A DNA stretch of 25,548 bases from Bacillota bacterium. Its GTDB lineage: Bacteria > Bacillota > Clostridia > Lachnospirales > Lachnospiraceae. The notes under the pieces are model-generated. The model was not told where the DNA came from, searched no databases, and saw only the letters and a program-made list of their open reading frames with translations. Made by a program: the position numbers and the translations under genes. The stretch spans positions 1 through 25,548 of the forward strand of contig JAEZVF010000037.1 in assembly GCA_023443225.1 (NCBI GenBank), given 5' to 3'. Shown here one piece after another: positions 6,565 to 14,413 of the stretch. Position 1 is the stretch's first letter; each line of letters begins with the position of its first letter.

Positions 6565-8652
6565 GTGAAATCAATTAGACAAAGACTGGTAATATCAACA
6601 TTGCTTCTTGTAATACTACCATTTTTAATTTCAAACATTGCAAATAATTATTACATGAAGAGTAGTTACGAAAAAGAACTAACTGAAAGGAACAAAGAAT
6701 TAGCGACAGCCATAGCAGATCAGGTTACATCCTTTATTCAAAGAGGATTCTCTATCACGGAACAGATTATATTAAATAATGATGTAAAAGGGTTTGTTCC
6801 CAAAGCACAAGAAAAGGTTCTTAAGGATGTGATTGAGAAAAACTCATATTTTGATTTGCTCTATATTCAAGGGATAGATGGTATGCAGACAGCTAGATCT
6901 AGCGGTGAGTTAGGCGATAGATCAAATCGATGGTGGTTTATTAAGACGCTTGAAGAAAGAGAAGCATTTGTTAGTAAATCCTATTATTCCTTATCTGGGC
7001 ATGTTCCTGTAACAACAATTGCTATGCCAATTAGTGACAACAATGGAACGATGGTAGGCGTTATGGGCGCTGATATTAAATTAAATATACTTCAAGAGAT
7101 CATTGATAAAAATAGTGAGGGTAGTAAATATGCATTTATTATTGATGGTGAAGGTGTTGTTATTGCCCATCCAGATAGTGTACAGGTTTCTGAGTTGTAT
7201 AATTACATAACAATGAAAAAGGTAGCTTTAAAAAAAGATGCCCAAGGTAACATTATGATAGATGCAGATGGTAACGAAATAACTGAAGTAATAGACATAG
7301 TTATACCAGCCAAGCAAAAAGAAATTACCGAAAAGGCTCTAAACGGAGATAAGGGAACAGCGACATACAAGGATAATGACGGAACAGAAGTTGTAAGTGC
7401 CTATACAAGCATTTCTCTTCCGGGAGTGTCTGATCAATGGGCAGTTATCACGGTTCAAGATAAAGCAGATGCCATGAGATTTATTACAAATGCGCAGGTT
7501 TTTAGTCTTATCATTTGTGTAGTGGTTATCGTTATAGCAGGCATATTAATATCCATATTAGCGAATAAAATTGCAAGGCCAATTAAGAAATCATCAGAAT
7601 ATTTAAGTCAAATAGCACAGGGTGACTTTACTATAAACGTAGATCCTAGATTTATTTCTAGAAAAGACGAAATTGGAACAATTGCAATTGGGATAAAGGA
7701 AATGCAGGAATCACTAAAGAGGCTTGTATCTAGTATTACAACGGAATCTTTAAGAATAGAGGAGGAAGTAGATAACGTAGTAACGAGTATTTCACGTTTA
7801 AATGATAACTTAGAAAGTGTTTCGGCAACCACGGAAGAATTAGCTGCAAGTACAGAAGAAAGTGCTGCGACTTCTCAACAGATGGCTGAAACAACGCAAA
7901 AAATTGAGGTAGCAGTTCATTCCATATCAGAGAATTCTAAAAAAGGTGCAATGGCAGCCAAAGACATAAGCCAACGCGCTATGGAAACAAAAGATAGTGT
8001 AAGTGAATCTCAACTTAGAGCTATGACTTTATTAGAAGAAACAAAAGGTCAACTAGAAAAAGCCATTGAAGAGTCAAAAGTCGTAGAACAGATTAACATT
8101 TTGACCGATTCGATTATGCAGATTACAGAGCAGACCAATCTACTTGCACTTAATGCAGCCATAGAAGCTGCAAGGGCAGGAGAATCAGGGAAAGGGTTCT
8201 CTGTTGTTGCAGAAGAGATACGGAAGCTGGCAGAGCTATCTAGAACAGCAGTCATGAGGATTCAAGAAGTGACGAATAGAGTTACATCAACGGTAGAGAA
8301 CCTAACTGAAAATTCAAATAATTTACTTGCATTTGTTTCTACCGATGTAAACAATGACTATAAGAATATGTTAGAAGTAGTTGAAATATATAACAAGGAT
8401 GCAAAATTTGTTGATGATTTAGTATCGGAGTTTAGTTCAACTTCAGAAGAATTACTTAAATCCATCGAAAATATTCTTGAAGGAATTGATGGTGTTGCTC
8501 AAGCCTCAAACGAAAGTGCTATTGGGACTACTGAAATTGCTGGAAGAGTATCAGATACAAATATCATGTCTAGTGTAATAACGGAAGAGGTTACTAAAAC
8601 AAAAGAGAGTGCAGTAAAGTTGAAAGAGGACATTTCGGTATTTAAGTTGTAA
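6565..8652 (+). CDS. Methyl-accepting chemotaxis protein with dCache sensor
   Basis: A 695-residue transmembrane chemoreceptor. First membrane helix about 8-27, extracytoplasmic double-Cache domain about 30-305, second helix about 312-332, HAMP about 333-388, coiled-coil signalling domain to the end. The hairpin tip TEQTNLLALNAAIEAARAG (about 519-537), followed by GKGFSVVAEEIRKLAE, is the invariant CheA/CheW contact. In the sensor, GELGDRSNRWWF and VMGADI place Arg, Trp and Asp where dCache_1 receptors bind amino acid ligands, but the usual second aromatic Tyr is Phe, so the ligand is uncertain. There is no C-terminal CheR-binding pentapeptide. The start is GTG 6565, with GAAAGGA at 6552-6558; no ATG nearby fits better. 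Confidence 0.93.
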   Translation: MKSIRQRLVISTLLLVILPFLISNIANNYYMKSSYEKELTERNKELATAIADQVTSFIQRGFSITEQIILNNDVKGFVPKAQEKVLKDVIEKNSYFDLLYIQGIDGMQTARSSGELGDRSNRWWFIKTLEEREAFVSKSYYSLSGHVPVTTIAMPISDNNGTMVGVMGADIKLNILQEIIDKNSEGSKYAFIIDGEGVVIAHPDSVQVSELYNYITMKKVALKKDAQGNIMIDADGNEITEVIDIVIPAKQKEITEKALNGDKGTATYKDNDGTEVVSAYTSISLPGVSDQWAVITVQDKADAMRFITNAQVFSLIICVVVIVIAGILISILANKIARPIKKSSEYLSQIAQGDFTINVDPRFISRKDEIGTIAIGIKEMQESLKRLVSSITTESLRIEEEVDNVVTSISRLNDNLESVSATTEELAASTEESAATSQQMAETTQKIEVAVHSISENSKKGAMAAKDISQRAMETKDSVSESQLRAMTLLEETKGQLEKAIEESKVVEQINILTDSIMQITEQTNLLALNAAIEAARAGESGKGFSVVAEEIRKLAELSRTAVMRIQEVTNRVTSTVENLTENSNNLLAFVSTDVNNDYKNMLEVVEIYNKDAKFVDDLVSEFSSTSEELLKSIENILEGIDGVAQASNESAIGTTEIAGRVSDTNIMSSVITEEVTKTKESAVKLKEDISVFKL

Positions 8653-8661
8653 TATTAATAA

Positions 8662-8710
8662 GGGTAGTTGTAAAGGTAGCTTTTTGGCTGTTTTTACAGC
8701 TACCTATTTT
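8662..8710 (+). terminator. Terminator after the dCache chemoreceptor
   Basis: GGTAGTTGTAAA (8663-8674) pairs with TTTACAGCTACC (8693-8704), 12 bp with one G-U, followed by TATTTTA. It lies ten bases after the stop codon. Confidence 0.65.
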
Positions 8711-8861
8711 ACTAAAAGAATTAGGAGCAAGTTCAGTATTCAAAGATATAAAAGATTTGCTATATGAGTATGTTGCTCCCATAAGAATAGATTCAAATTA
8801 TAAAAAAATATTTAGGAAAAGTGATGATTAATTATATGAAATAGAAGCGGATTGATAAGTA

Positions 8862-8896
8862 GTCGCTATCCAACTTAGAGTTGCATAGCGGCTTTT
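8862..8896 (+). terminator. Strong hairpin with T-tail upstream of gdpP
   Basis: Bases 8862-8875 pair with 8879-8892 (14 positions, one C-C mismatch, one G-U) around a TAG loop, then TTTT. The right side resembles the terminator repeats at 1969 and 4901 (GTTGcaTAGCGGCTTTT). Between 8711 and 8861 there is no clear gene; the plus frame ending at 8831 is open from before 8691, protein-like (FKDIKDLLYEYVAPIRI), but has no start codon and may be a gene remnant ending at this terminator. Confidence 0.6.
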
Positions 8897-8940
8897 AGAA
8901 GCTTAATTTTCGAAAAGCTCTTTAATTTCCTTGACATAAA

Positions 8941-9018
8941 TGTTATAATGTACAGTACGACAAAAGTTATAAGGCAAAGTAGGACAAATTCTAGAGAATG
9001 GGAGATATACCCATTTTT
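8941..9018 (+). promoter_or_regulatory. Extended -10 promoter and leader hairpin of gdpP operon
   Basis: TGTTATAAT at 8941-8949 is an extended -10. A TTGACA at 8931-8936 is only 7 bases from it, too near to be its -35. AATGGG (8997-9002) pairs with CCCATT (9010-9015) and is followed by TTTTA, a possible weak attenuator before the gene. Confidence 0.4.
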
Positions 9019-9050
9019 ATAGAATTCGTTTTTATAAGGAGCAAGTGAGG

Positions 9051-11111
9051 ATGGGAACAAGATTTCGATTAAGTAGAGCTTTAAAAGCATATTTACGTTG
9101 GCCAATATTGCTATCGATATTGTTGATTAGTATGAATATTTGCGTCTACATGATGAATCAGAAAGCTGGGTTGGTTGCTTTGGGCTTTGTGATACTTTAT
9201 GTTGTGATAGTGCTGCTTTTATACATCTTTAACCGTCCTAGCATCATGGGAGAGCTTGTTCGATATGCTGCAGATTATGGTCAGGTACAGAAACAACTAT
9301 TAAAGGAGATGGCGCTTCCTTATGCCGTATTGGATTATGAAGGAAGGCTGCTTTGGGGCAATAATGAATTTTTGGATATTATAGAAAAAGAAAAAGCAGC
9401 GCAAAAATCGATATCTAATATATTCCCTGAGATTACAGAAGAGGTTTTACCGAGAGATATGCAGGATAAGGTTGTCCGGGTAACTTTAAATCAGAATTAT
9501 TATAAAATTATATTGAGAAAAATTATTGCTATGGATTTGTCGGAAGATGCTTTTTTAGGGGAACAGGAGGAAGACAAAGATATTAGCGATGCTAATAGTT
9601 TGATAGCATTATATGTTCATGATGAGACTGAAAACCGTGTCTTAGCCAGAGAGAACTATGAACAGAAGATGATTATGGGCCTTTTATATATCGATAATTA
9701 TGAAGAGGCTTTGGAAAGTATTGATGAAGTAAGAAGGTCCTTGTTGATTGCATTAGTTGATCGAAAGATTAATAAATATATGCAGAGCATGGATGCAATT
9801 ATAAAAAAGTTAGAAAAAGATAAGTATATCTTTATGGTAAAACAAAAATATCTCTCCCAGTTGCAAAACAACAGATTTAGCGTTCTTGAAGAGGTACGCG
9901 CTGTTAATATTGGAAATGAGATGTCCGTAACCATAAGTATGGGGCTTGGCGTGAATACCGATTCCTATCAGATGGCGTATGAATATGCCAGAGCAGCAAT
10001 TGATTTAGCATTGGGAAGAGGTGGAGATCAGGCGGTCGTAAAAGACGGTGAAAAACTTCTTTATTATGGTGGTAAGTCTATTCAGGTAGAAAAGAGTACT
10101 CGTGTAAAAGCAAGGGTAAAAGCACATGCTTTAAAAGAATTTGTCGAAGCTAAAGATAAAATTGTTATTATGGGGCATTCCATAGGAGATGTTGATTCCT
10201 TCGGAGCAGCAATTGGTATTTATCGAATTGCAAAGACTTTGAATAAAAAGGCGCATATTGTTATCAATGAAGTAACTTCTTCTGTGCGGCCCTTAATGTC
10301 GCGATTTGTAAACAATCCGGATTATGAAGAGGATATGTTTTTAAAAAGTGAACAGGCAATGGGAGTTGTGGATAATAATACTTTGCTGGTAATTGTCGAT
10401 GTAAACAGGCCAAGTTATACAGAATGTAAGGAACTACTTAATTTAACCAGAACCATTGTAATTCTTGATCATCACCGTCAAACCGGTGAAGCTATTGAGA
10501 ATGCAGTATTATCCTATATTGAACCATATGCATCCTCTTCTTGTGAGATGGTTGCTGAAATACTACAATACATCGGAGATGGTTTAAAATTACGTCAGAT
10601 AGAAGCAGATGCCATGTATGCGGGGGTTATGATAGATACGAATAATTTCCTTACAAAAACAGGAGTTAGAACCTTTGAAGCGGCGGCGTTTTTAAGAAGA
10701 AGTGGTGCTGATGTAACAAGAATAAGAAAATCTTTCCGAAGTGATATGGATGAATATAAGACCAAAGCGGCGGCTATTACTGCTACTGAAGTTTTTTCTA
10801 ATCATTATGCAATTACCACTTGTTCAAGCGAAGGAGTAAATAGCCCAACAATTTTAGGTGCACAGGTAGCAAATGAATTATTGAATATTACAAATATCAG
10901 AGCTTCCTTTGTATTTACTGATTTTAACGGGAAGATTTATGTAAGTGCCCGCTCGATAGATGAGGTGAATGTTCAAGTGATTATGGAAAAACTAGGTGGT
11001 GGCGGTCATATGAGTGTGGCCGGAGTACAGTTTACAAATTGTACCTTATCTGAAGCTATTAATAACTTGAAAGAAACATTAAGAAACATGATTAAAGAAG
11101 GCGAATTATAA
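9051..11111 (+). CDS. gdpP: Cyclic-di-AMP phosphodiesterase GdpP (DHH/DHHA1 family)
   Basis: A 686-residue membrane enzyme that hydrolyses the second messenger c-di-AMP to pApA. Two membrane helices (about 16-35 and 40-60), a PAS-like domain (about 70-135, ALPYAVLDYEGRLLWGNNEF), a degenerate GGDEF domain (about 170-315, no GGDEF motif, LEKDKYIF in its place), then the DHH phosphoesterase with GHSIGDVDSFGAA (metal-binding Asp residues), VIVDVNRPS, ILDHHRQ (the DHH motif) and GVMIDTNNF, ending in DHHA1 with GGGGHMSVAG. Length matches B. subtilis GdpP (YybT). AAGGAG at 9036-9041 has good spacing to ATG 9051; a GTG at 9045, in frame, is too close to it. It is followed by rplI 19 bases later and dnaB, the standard Firmicute order. 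Confidence 0.95.
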   Translation: MGTRFRLSRALKAYLRWPILLSILLISMNICVYMMNQKAGLVALGFVILYVVIVLLLYIFNRPSIMGELVRYAADYGQVQKQLLKEMALPYAVLDYEGRLLWGNNEFLDIIEKEKAAQKSISNIFPEITEEVLPRDMQDKVVRVTLNQNYYKIILRKIIAMDLSEDAFLGEQEEDKDISDANSLIALYVHDETENRVLARENYEQKMIMGLLYIDNYEEALESIDEVRRSLLIALVDRKINKYMQSMDAIIKKLEKDKYIFMVKQKYLSQLQNNRFSVLEEVRAVNIGNEMSVTISMGLGVNTDSYQMAYEYARAAIDLALGRGGDQAVVKDGEKLLYYGGKSIQVEKSTRVKARVKAHALKEFVEAKDKIVIMGHSIGDVDSFGAAIGIYRIAKTLNKKAHIVINEVTSSVRPLMSRFVNNPDYEEDMFLKSEQAMGVVDNNTLLVIVDVNRPSYTECKELLNLTRTIVILDHHRQTGEAIENAVLSYIEPYASSSCEMVAEILQYIGDGLKLRQIEADAMYAGVMIDTNNFLTKTGVRTFEAAAFLRRSGADVTRIRKSFRSDMDEYKTKAAAITATEVFSNHYAITTCSSEGVNSPTILGAQVANELLNITNIRASFVFTDFNGKIYVSARSIDEVNVQVIMEKLGGGGHMSVAGVQFTNCTLSEAINNLKETLRNMIKEGEL

Positions 11112-11130
11112 AAGTTAAGGAGATAATGTC

Positions 11131-11577
11131 ATGCAAATTATATTATTAGAAGATGTAAAAGCCTTAGGTAAAAAAGGCGATATGGTAAATGTAAGTGATG
11201 GATATGCAAGAAATTTTATTCTTCCAAAGAAACTGGGATTGGAAGCAACACCTAAAAATATTAATGATTTAAAATTGCAAAAAGCAGCAGAGGCTAAGAG
11301 ACAAATGGAGTTGCTAGAAGAAGCTAAGGACTATGCGAAAAAGATTGAGGCAATCACTGTGAAACTTACTATCAAGACTGGTGAAGGTGGAAGAACGTTC
11401 GGAGCAATCTCAACAAAAGAAATTTCTAGCGAATTAAAAGCACAATACGGATATGATATCGATAAAAAGAAGCTACAACTAGCAGAACCAATAAAAAATA
11501 TGGGAAATTATACAGTTCCGATAAAACTGCATCCCAAGGTAACAGCTGAATTAAAGGTGAACGTTAGCAGTACTTAA
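11131..11577 (+). CDS. rplI: 50S ribosomal protein L9
   Basis: A 148-residue bL9, the usual length. N-terminal rRNA-binding domain MQIILLEDVKALGKKGDMVN, then VSDGYARNFILPKKLGLEAT, both conserved, a long connecting helix (about 42-74) and the C-terminal domain with GEGGRTFGAISTKEIS. L9 sits at the base of the L1 stalk and supports translational fidelity. Ribosome site AAGGAGAT at 11117-11124. Middle gene of gdpP-rplI-dnaB. Confidence 0.97.
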   Translation: MQIILLEDVKALGKKGDMVNVSDGYARNFILPKKLGLEATPKNINDLKLQKAAEAKRQMELLEEAKDYAKKIEAITVKLTIKTGEGGRTFGAISTKEISSELKAQYGYDIDKKKLQLAEPIKNMGNYTVPIKLHPKVTAELKVNVSST

Positions 11578-11613
11578 GAATCGATTTTACTTAACATACT
11601 CAGGAGGAAGGTA

Positions 11614-12942
11614 ATGGATGAGACATTTATAAAGAGAGTTTTTCCTCATAGTGACGAAGCTGAGCAGTCAGTCATTGGTTCCATGATTATGGATAAAGAT
11701 GCAATTGTGGCAGCTTCAGAAGCTATTACTGGAGAAGACTTTTATCAACAGCGTTATGGTGTCTTATTTGATGCCATGCTGGAATTATTTAATGAAGGAA
11801 AACCTGTTGATTTAATCACGCTGCAAAACAAATTAAAAGAAAAAGATGTTCCACCAGAACTATGCAGCCTGGAGTTCATCCGAGACTTGATTACAGCAGT
11901 TCCCACATCTGCAAATGTTAGATATTATGCAAATATCGTGAAAGAAAAATCTGTGTTGCGGCAATTAATAAAAGTTACAGAGGGCATCACAAATGAATGT
12001 TATCTGGACAAGGAAAAAGTCGAAACCATCATGGAAAACACAGAAAAAAAGATATTTGATATTCTTCAGAAGCGTAATTCTGGAGAATTTGTAAGTATCA
12101 AAGATATCGTTTTTCATTCCTTGGAGAGCATTGAGTCAGCAGCAAAGAACAAGGGGAGCGTAACAGGAGTAGCTACTGGATTTTATGATCTGGATTATAA
12201 AACTGCTGGATTGCAACCTTCCGATTTGATACTGATAGCTGCCAGACCTTCCATGGGTAAGACTGCTTTTGTATTAAATATTGCAGAATACGTAGCTTTA
12301 AGAAGTAATGTTACGACAGCCATATTTAGTTTGGAAATGTCCAAAGATCAATTGGTGAAACGTATCTTATCCATGCATTCCAAAGTGGATTCCCAAGCGA
12401 TAAGAAGCGGTGACTTAAATGATGAAGAGTGGCTAAAATTGGTTGAAAGTGCTAGAGTTATTGGAAATTCCAACTTAATTATTGATGATACCTCCAGTAT
12501 TTCTATCAGTGAACTACGTTCAAAATGTAGGAAATTCAAGTTAGAACATAATCTGGGATTGGTCATCATCGATTACTTGCAGTTAATGTCTGGTAGTAAA
12601 AAATCGGAATCTAGACAACAAGAAATATCCGAAATATCACGTTCATTAAAAGCTTTAGCAAGAGAAATAAATGCACCAGTAATTGCTCTTTCACAGCTAA
12701 GCCGTGCCGTAGAACAAAGACCGGATAAACGGCCAATGTTATCCGATCTTAGAGAATCGGGTGCAATTGAGCAGGATGCCGATGTTGTAATGTTCATTTA
12801 TCGTGATGATTATTATAATCACGATTCAGAAGAAGCGGGGATATCTGAAATTATTATAGGAAAGCAGCGTAATGGTCCGACAGGAACCATAAAGCTAGCG
12901 TGGCTTTCACAATATACCAAATTTGCGAATTTGGAAAGATAA
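11614..12942 (+). CDS. dnaB: Replicative DNA helicase DnaB
   Basis: A 442-residue hexameric helicase (called DnaC in B. subtilis) that unwinds the fork. The N-terminal primase-interaction domain begins FPHSDEAEQSVIGSMIMDKD (about 10-29) and includes FYQQRYGVLFDAM. The RecA-type domain has Walker A ARPSMGKTAF (about 210-219), GFYDLDYKTAGLQPSDLILI just before it, Walker B LGLVIIDYLQLM, and SQLSRAVEQRPDKRPMLSDL followed by the arginine-finger region. No intein is present. Strong ribosome site AGGAGGAAGG at 11602-11611. The end carries no obvious terminator; the next promoter follows at 13021. Confidence 0.97.
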   Translation: MDETFIKRVFPHSDEAEQSVIGSMIMDKDAIVAASEAITGEDFYQQRYGVLFDAMLELFNEGKPVDLITLQNKLKEKDVPPELCSLEFIRDLITAVPTSANVRYYANIVKEKSVLRQLIKVTEGITNECYLDKEKVETIMENTEKKIFDILQKRNSGEFVSIKDIVFHSLESIESAAKNKGSVTGVATGFYDLDYKTAGLQPSDLILIAARPSMGKTAFVLNIAEYVALRSNVTTAIFSLEMSKDQLVKRILSMHSKVDSQAIRSGDLNDEEWLKLVESARVIGNSNLIIDDTSSISISELRSKCRKFKLEHNLGLVIIDYLQLMSGSKKSESRQQEISEISRSLKALAREINAPVIALSQLSRAVEQRPDKRPMLSDLRESGAIEQDADVVMFIYRDDYYNHDSEEAGISEIIIGKQRNGPTGTIKLAWLSQYTKFANLER

Positions 12943-13020
12943 TATGTCAAGAAGTGATGAGATGAACAAGCTTCTGGATAATGTTGTCGATAAGTTAATT
13001 GTAAAAGTGAAACAAGTATA

Positions 13021-13048
13021 TTGCACTCTCTTCCCACTGTGTTATAAT
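13021..13048 (+). promoter_or_regulatory. Promoter of the MerR-type gene
   Basis: TTGCAC at 13021-13026, 16-base spacer, TATAAT at 13043-13048 preceded by TGT (extended -10). Confidence 0.6.
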
Positions 13049-13092
13049 AAAGGAAATGTAAAAAAATAACAAATTGCGGAGGAGGAAGTACA

Positions 13093-13710
13093 ATGCGCGA
13101 TATCCGATATATTATATCAGAGGCCTCAAAAAGAGTAGATGTAGAACAACACACCTTACGATACTGGGAAGAGGAATTAGATTTAGAAATACCCAGAAAT
13201 GAGATGGGGCACCGATATTACCGAGAACAGGATATTGAAGTCTTTAAAGCAATCAAGATACTTAAAGAAAAAGGCTACCAACTAAGGGCAATAAAAATGC
13301 TATTACCAGATATCCAAAAGTTAAACCATTTAAACATAGAAATAACAGAAGAGAATTGTTTGACTTCTTTACCAATCCCCCATGCGATTATGGCGGAAGG
13401 TGATACAAACCTTATAGAAAAGTCATCGGATAAAATGGAGCAATTTAAGTTAATAATGAATAGGCTGGTTACAGAAGCATTACGAGATAATAATGAAGTT
13501 ATTGCAGAAACAGTCAGTGAAACAGTTTCCAATAGCGTGATAAAAGAAATGGATTACCTACTTCGTGTAAAAGAAGAAAGGGAAGAAGAACGGTATAAGC
13601 AGTTTGATCGGACGCTTCGTGAGATTCAAAGTGGCCGTGCAGAATTAGCTGCGGTAAAAGCTGGCAGGAAGAAAATGAAAAAGGGGTTCTTTCAGAAGAA
13701 CAATAAATAG
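13093..13710 (+). CDS. MerR-type DNA-binding protein with C-terminal coiled coil
   Basis: A 205-residue protein. Residues 1-75 form a MerR winged helix: YIISEASKRVDVEQHTLRYW, then NEMGHRYYREQDIEVFKAIK with the RYY wing. No Cys-based metal site follows. Residues about 110-205 are charged and helical (VKEEREEERYKQFDRTLREI), a coiled coil with a basic end (GRKKMKKGFF). This build, DNA-binding head plus long coiled coil, is shared with RacA-like chromosome-anchoring proteins and with some regulators of unknown target, so the role may be structural rather than ligand sensing. Ribosome site GGAGGAGG at 13079-13086. Its last codons form the left arm of a terminator. Confidence 0.8.
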   Translation: MRDIRYIISEASKRVDVEQHTLRYWEEELDLEIPRNEMGHRYYREQDIEVFKAIKILKEKGYQLRAIKMLLPDIQKLNHLNIEITEENCLTSLPIPHAIMAEGDTNLIEKSSDKMEQFKLIMNRLVTEALRDNNEVIAETVSETVSNSVIKEMDYLLRVKEEREEERYKQFDRTLREIQSGRAELAAVKAGRKKMKKGFFQKNNK

Positions 13711-13728
13711 GAAAGAACCGCCTTTTTT
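13681..13728 (+). terminator. Terminator overlapping the end of the MerR-type gene
   Basis: GGTTCTTTC (13685-13693, inside the gene) pairs with GAAAGAACC (13711-13719); AAGG (13681-13684) can extend with CCTT (13721-13724) past one bulged G. A run of six T follows at 13723-13728. Confidence 0.75.
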
Positions 13729-13769
13729 GTTATTCCATACGGTATATGGAACAAGCTATGTTGCATAAA

Positions 13770-13937
13770 TTATTCTACAATAGCACCTGTTGGGCATGTA
13801 GCAGCACAAGCACCACAATCTAAACAAGCATCAGCATCGATTTCAAAATGATTTGCGCCTTCTGAGATTGCTTCAACTGGACATTCACTAGTGCAAGCAC
13901 CACAACTAATACATTCATCAGTAATTTTATATGCCAT
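13770..13937 (-). CDS. 2[4Fe-4S] ferredoxin
   Basis: A 55-residue clostridial-type ferredoxin, a small soluble electron carrier for fermentative enzymes such as pyruvate:ferredoxin oxidoreductase and hydrogenase. The two cluster motifs are CISCGACTSECP (residues 9-20) and CLDCGACAATCP (38-49), each CxxCxxCxxxCP; the protein starts MAYKITDE and ends GAIVE. Ribosome site AAGGAGG precedes the ATG at 13937 on the minus strand. A single-gene unit with its own promoter (13971-13999), convergent with the MerR-type gene and divergent from the DUF1858 gene. About 40 bases separate it from the terminator of the MerR-type gene. Confidence 0.96.
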   Translation of the reverse strand: MAYKITDECISCGACTSECPVEAISEGANHFEIDADACLDCGACAATCPTGAIVE

Positions 13938-13970
13938 GATATAATTCCTCCTTTGATTTTAATCATACTT

Positions 13971-13999
13971 ATTTTAATATAAATGATGACATAATACAA
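13971..13999 (-). promoter_or_regulatory. Promoter of the ferredoxin gene
   Basis: Minus strand TTGTAT (13994-13999), 17-base spacer, TAAAAT (13971-13976). An overlapping alternative is TTAACT with TATATT, also 17 bases apart. Confidence 0.5.
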
Positions 14000-14097
14000 G
14001 TTAAATCTGCAATGAACTCATTAAGATATTGGAGTATTTGGGTTAATGCTGAAGTTTTAGCCGAGATTATGAGGATTTTAATATCTTTATCCACTAC

Positions 14098-14126
14098 TTG
14101 ACGGCTTTCCTAACATAGATTATAAT
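14098..14126 (+). promoter_or_regulatory. Promoter of the DUF1858 gene
   Basis: TTGACG at 14098-14103, 17-base spacer, TATAAT at 14121-14126. An inverted repeat AAGATATT/AATATCTT (near 14023-14030 and 14079-14086) lies upstream and could be a regulator site. Confidence 0.65.
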
Positions 14127-14174
14127 GTAGAAGTTCATAATATATTTAATAGACGAGATTAAGGAGGAGCAGAC

Positions 14175-14378
14175 ATGGCACAAGTTACCAAGGATATGAC
14201 AATTGCAGCAGTCATTAATGTCGACCAAGGTATTATCCCAATTTTAATAAATTCAGGTATGCACTGTATCGGATGCCCATCTTCTCAAGGAGAAACCTTA
14301 GAAGAAGCAGCCATGGTTCATGGAATGGATGCAGATAGTTTGTTATCAGAAATCAATGAATATCTTGCTACAAAATAA
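14175..14378 (+). CDS. DUF1858 domain protein
   Basis: A 67-residue single-domain protein. MTIAAVINVDQGIIPILINS followed by GMHCIGCPSSQGETLEEAA is the DUF1858 pattern (also the N-terminal fold of ScdA/YtfE-type iron-sulfur repair proteins), with a CxxC pair at residues about 34-37. The pair suggests redox or metal chemistry, but no function is established for stand-alone versions. Ribosome site AAGGAGGAG at 14161-14169. It is monocistronic, ending in a strong terminator; divergent from a ferredoxin, which is suggestive of a redox setting but not proof. Confidence 0.9.
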   Translation: MAQVTKDMTIAAVINVDQGIIPILINSGMHCIGCPSSQGETLEEAAMVHGMDADSLLSEINEYLATK

Positions 14379-14381
14379 AAG

Positions 14382-14413
14382 CAACCCGCAGGTTTATGCC
14401 TGCGGGTTGTTTT
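14382..14413. terminator. Strong bidirectional terminator
   Basis: CAACCCGCAGG (14382-14392) pairs perfectly with CCTGCGGGTTG (14399-14409) around a 6-base loop; TTTT follows on the plus side and AAAATAAAAG precedes it, giving a T-run for the minus strand. It serves both the DUF1858 gene and the convergent mecA. Confidence 0.9.

Noticed and set aside
8931..8949. TTGACA with TATAAT as a normal promoter of gdpP
   Set aside because: The spacer is 7 bases, too short for a -35/-10 pair; kept only as an extended -10.
12944..13069. Small frame of 41 codons immediately after dnaB (MSRSDEMNKLLDNV...)
   Set aside because: Only a weak GGAAAG precedes it and the -35/-10 of the MerR-type gene lie inside it. 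No recognisable family.
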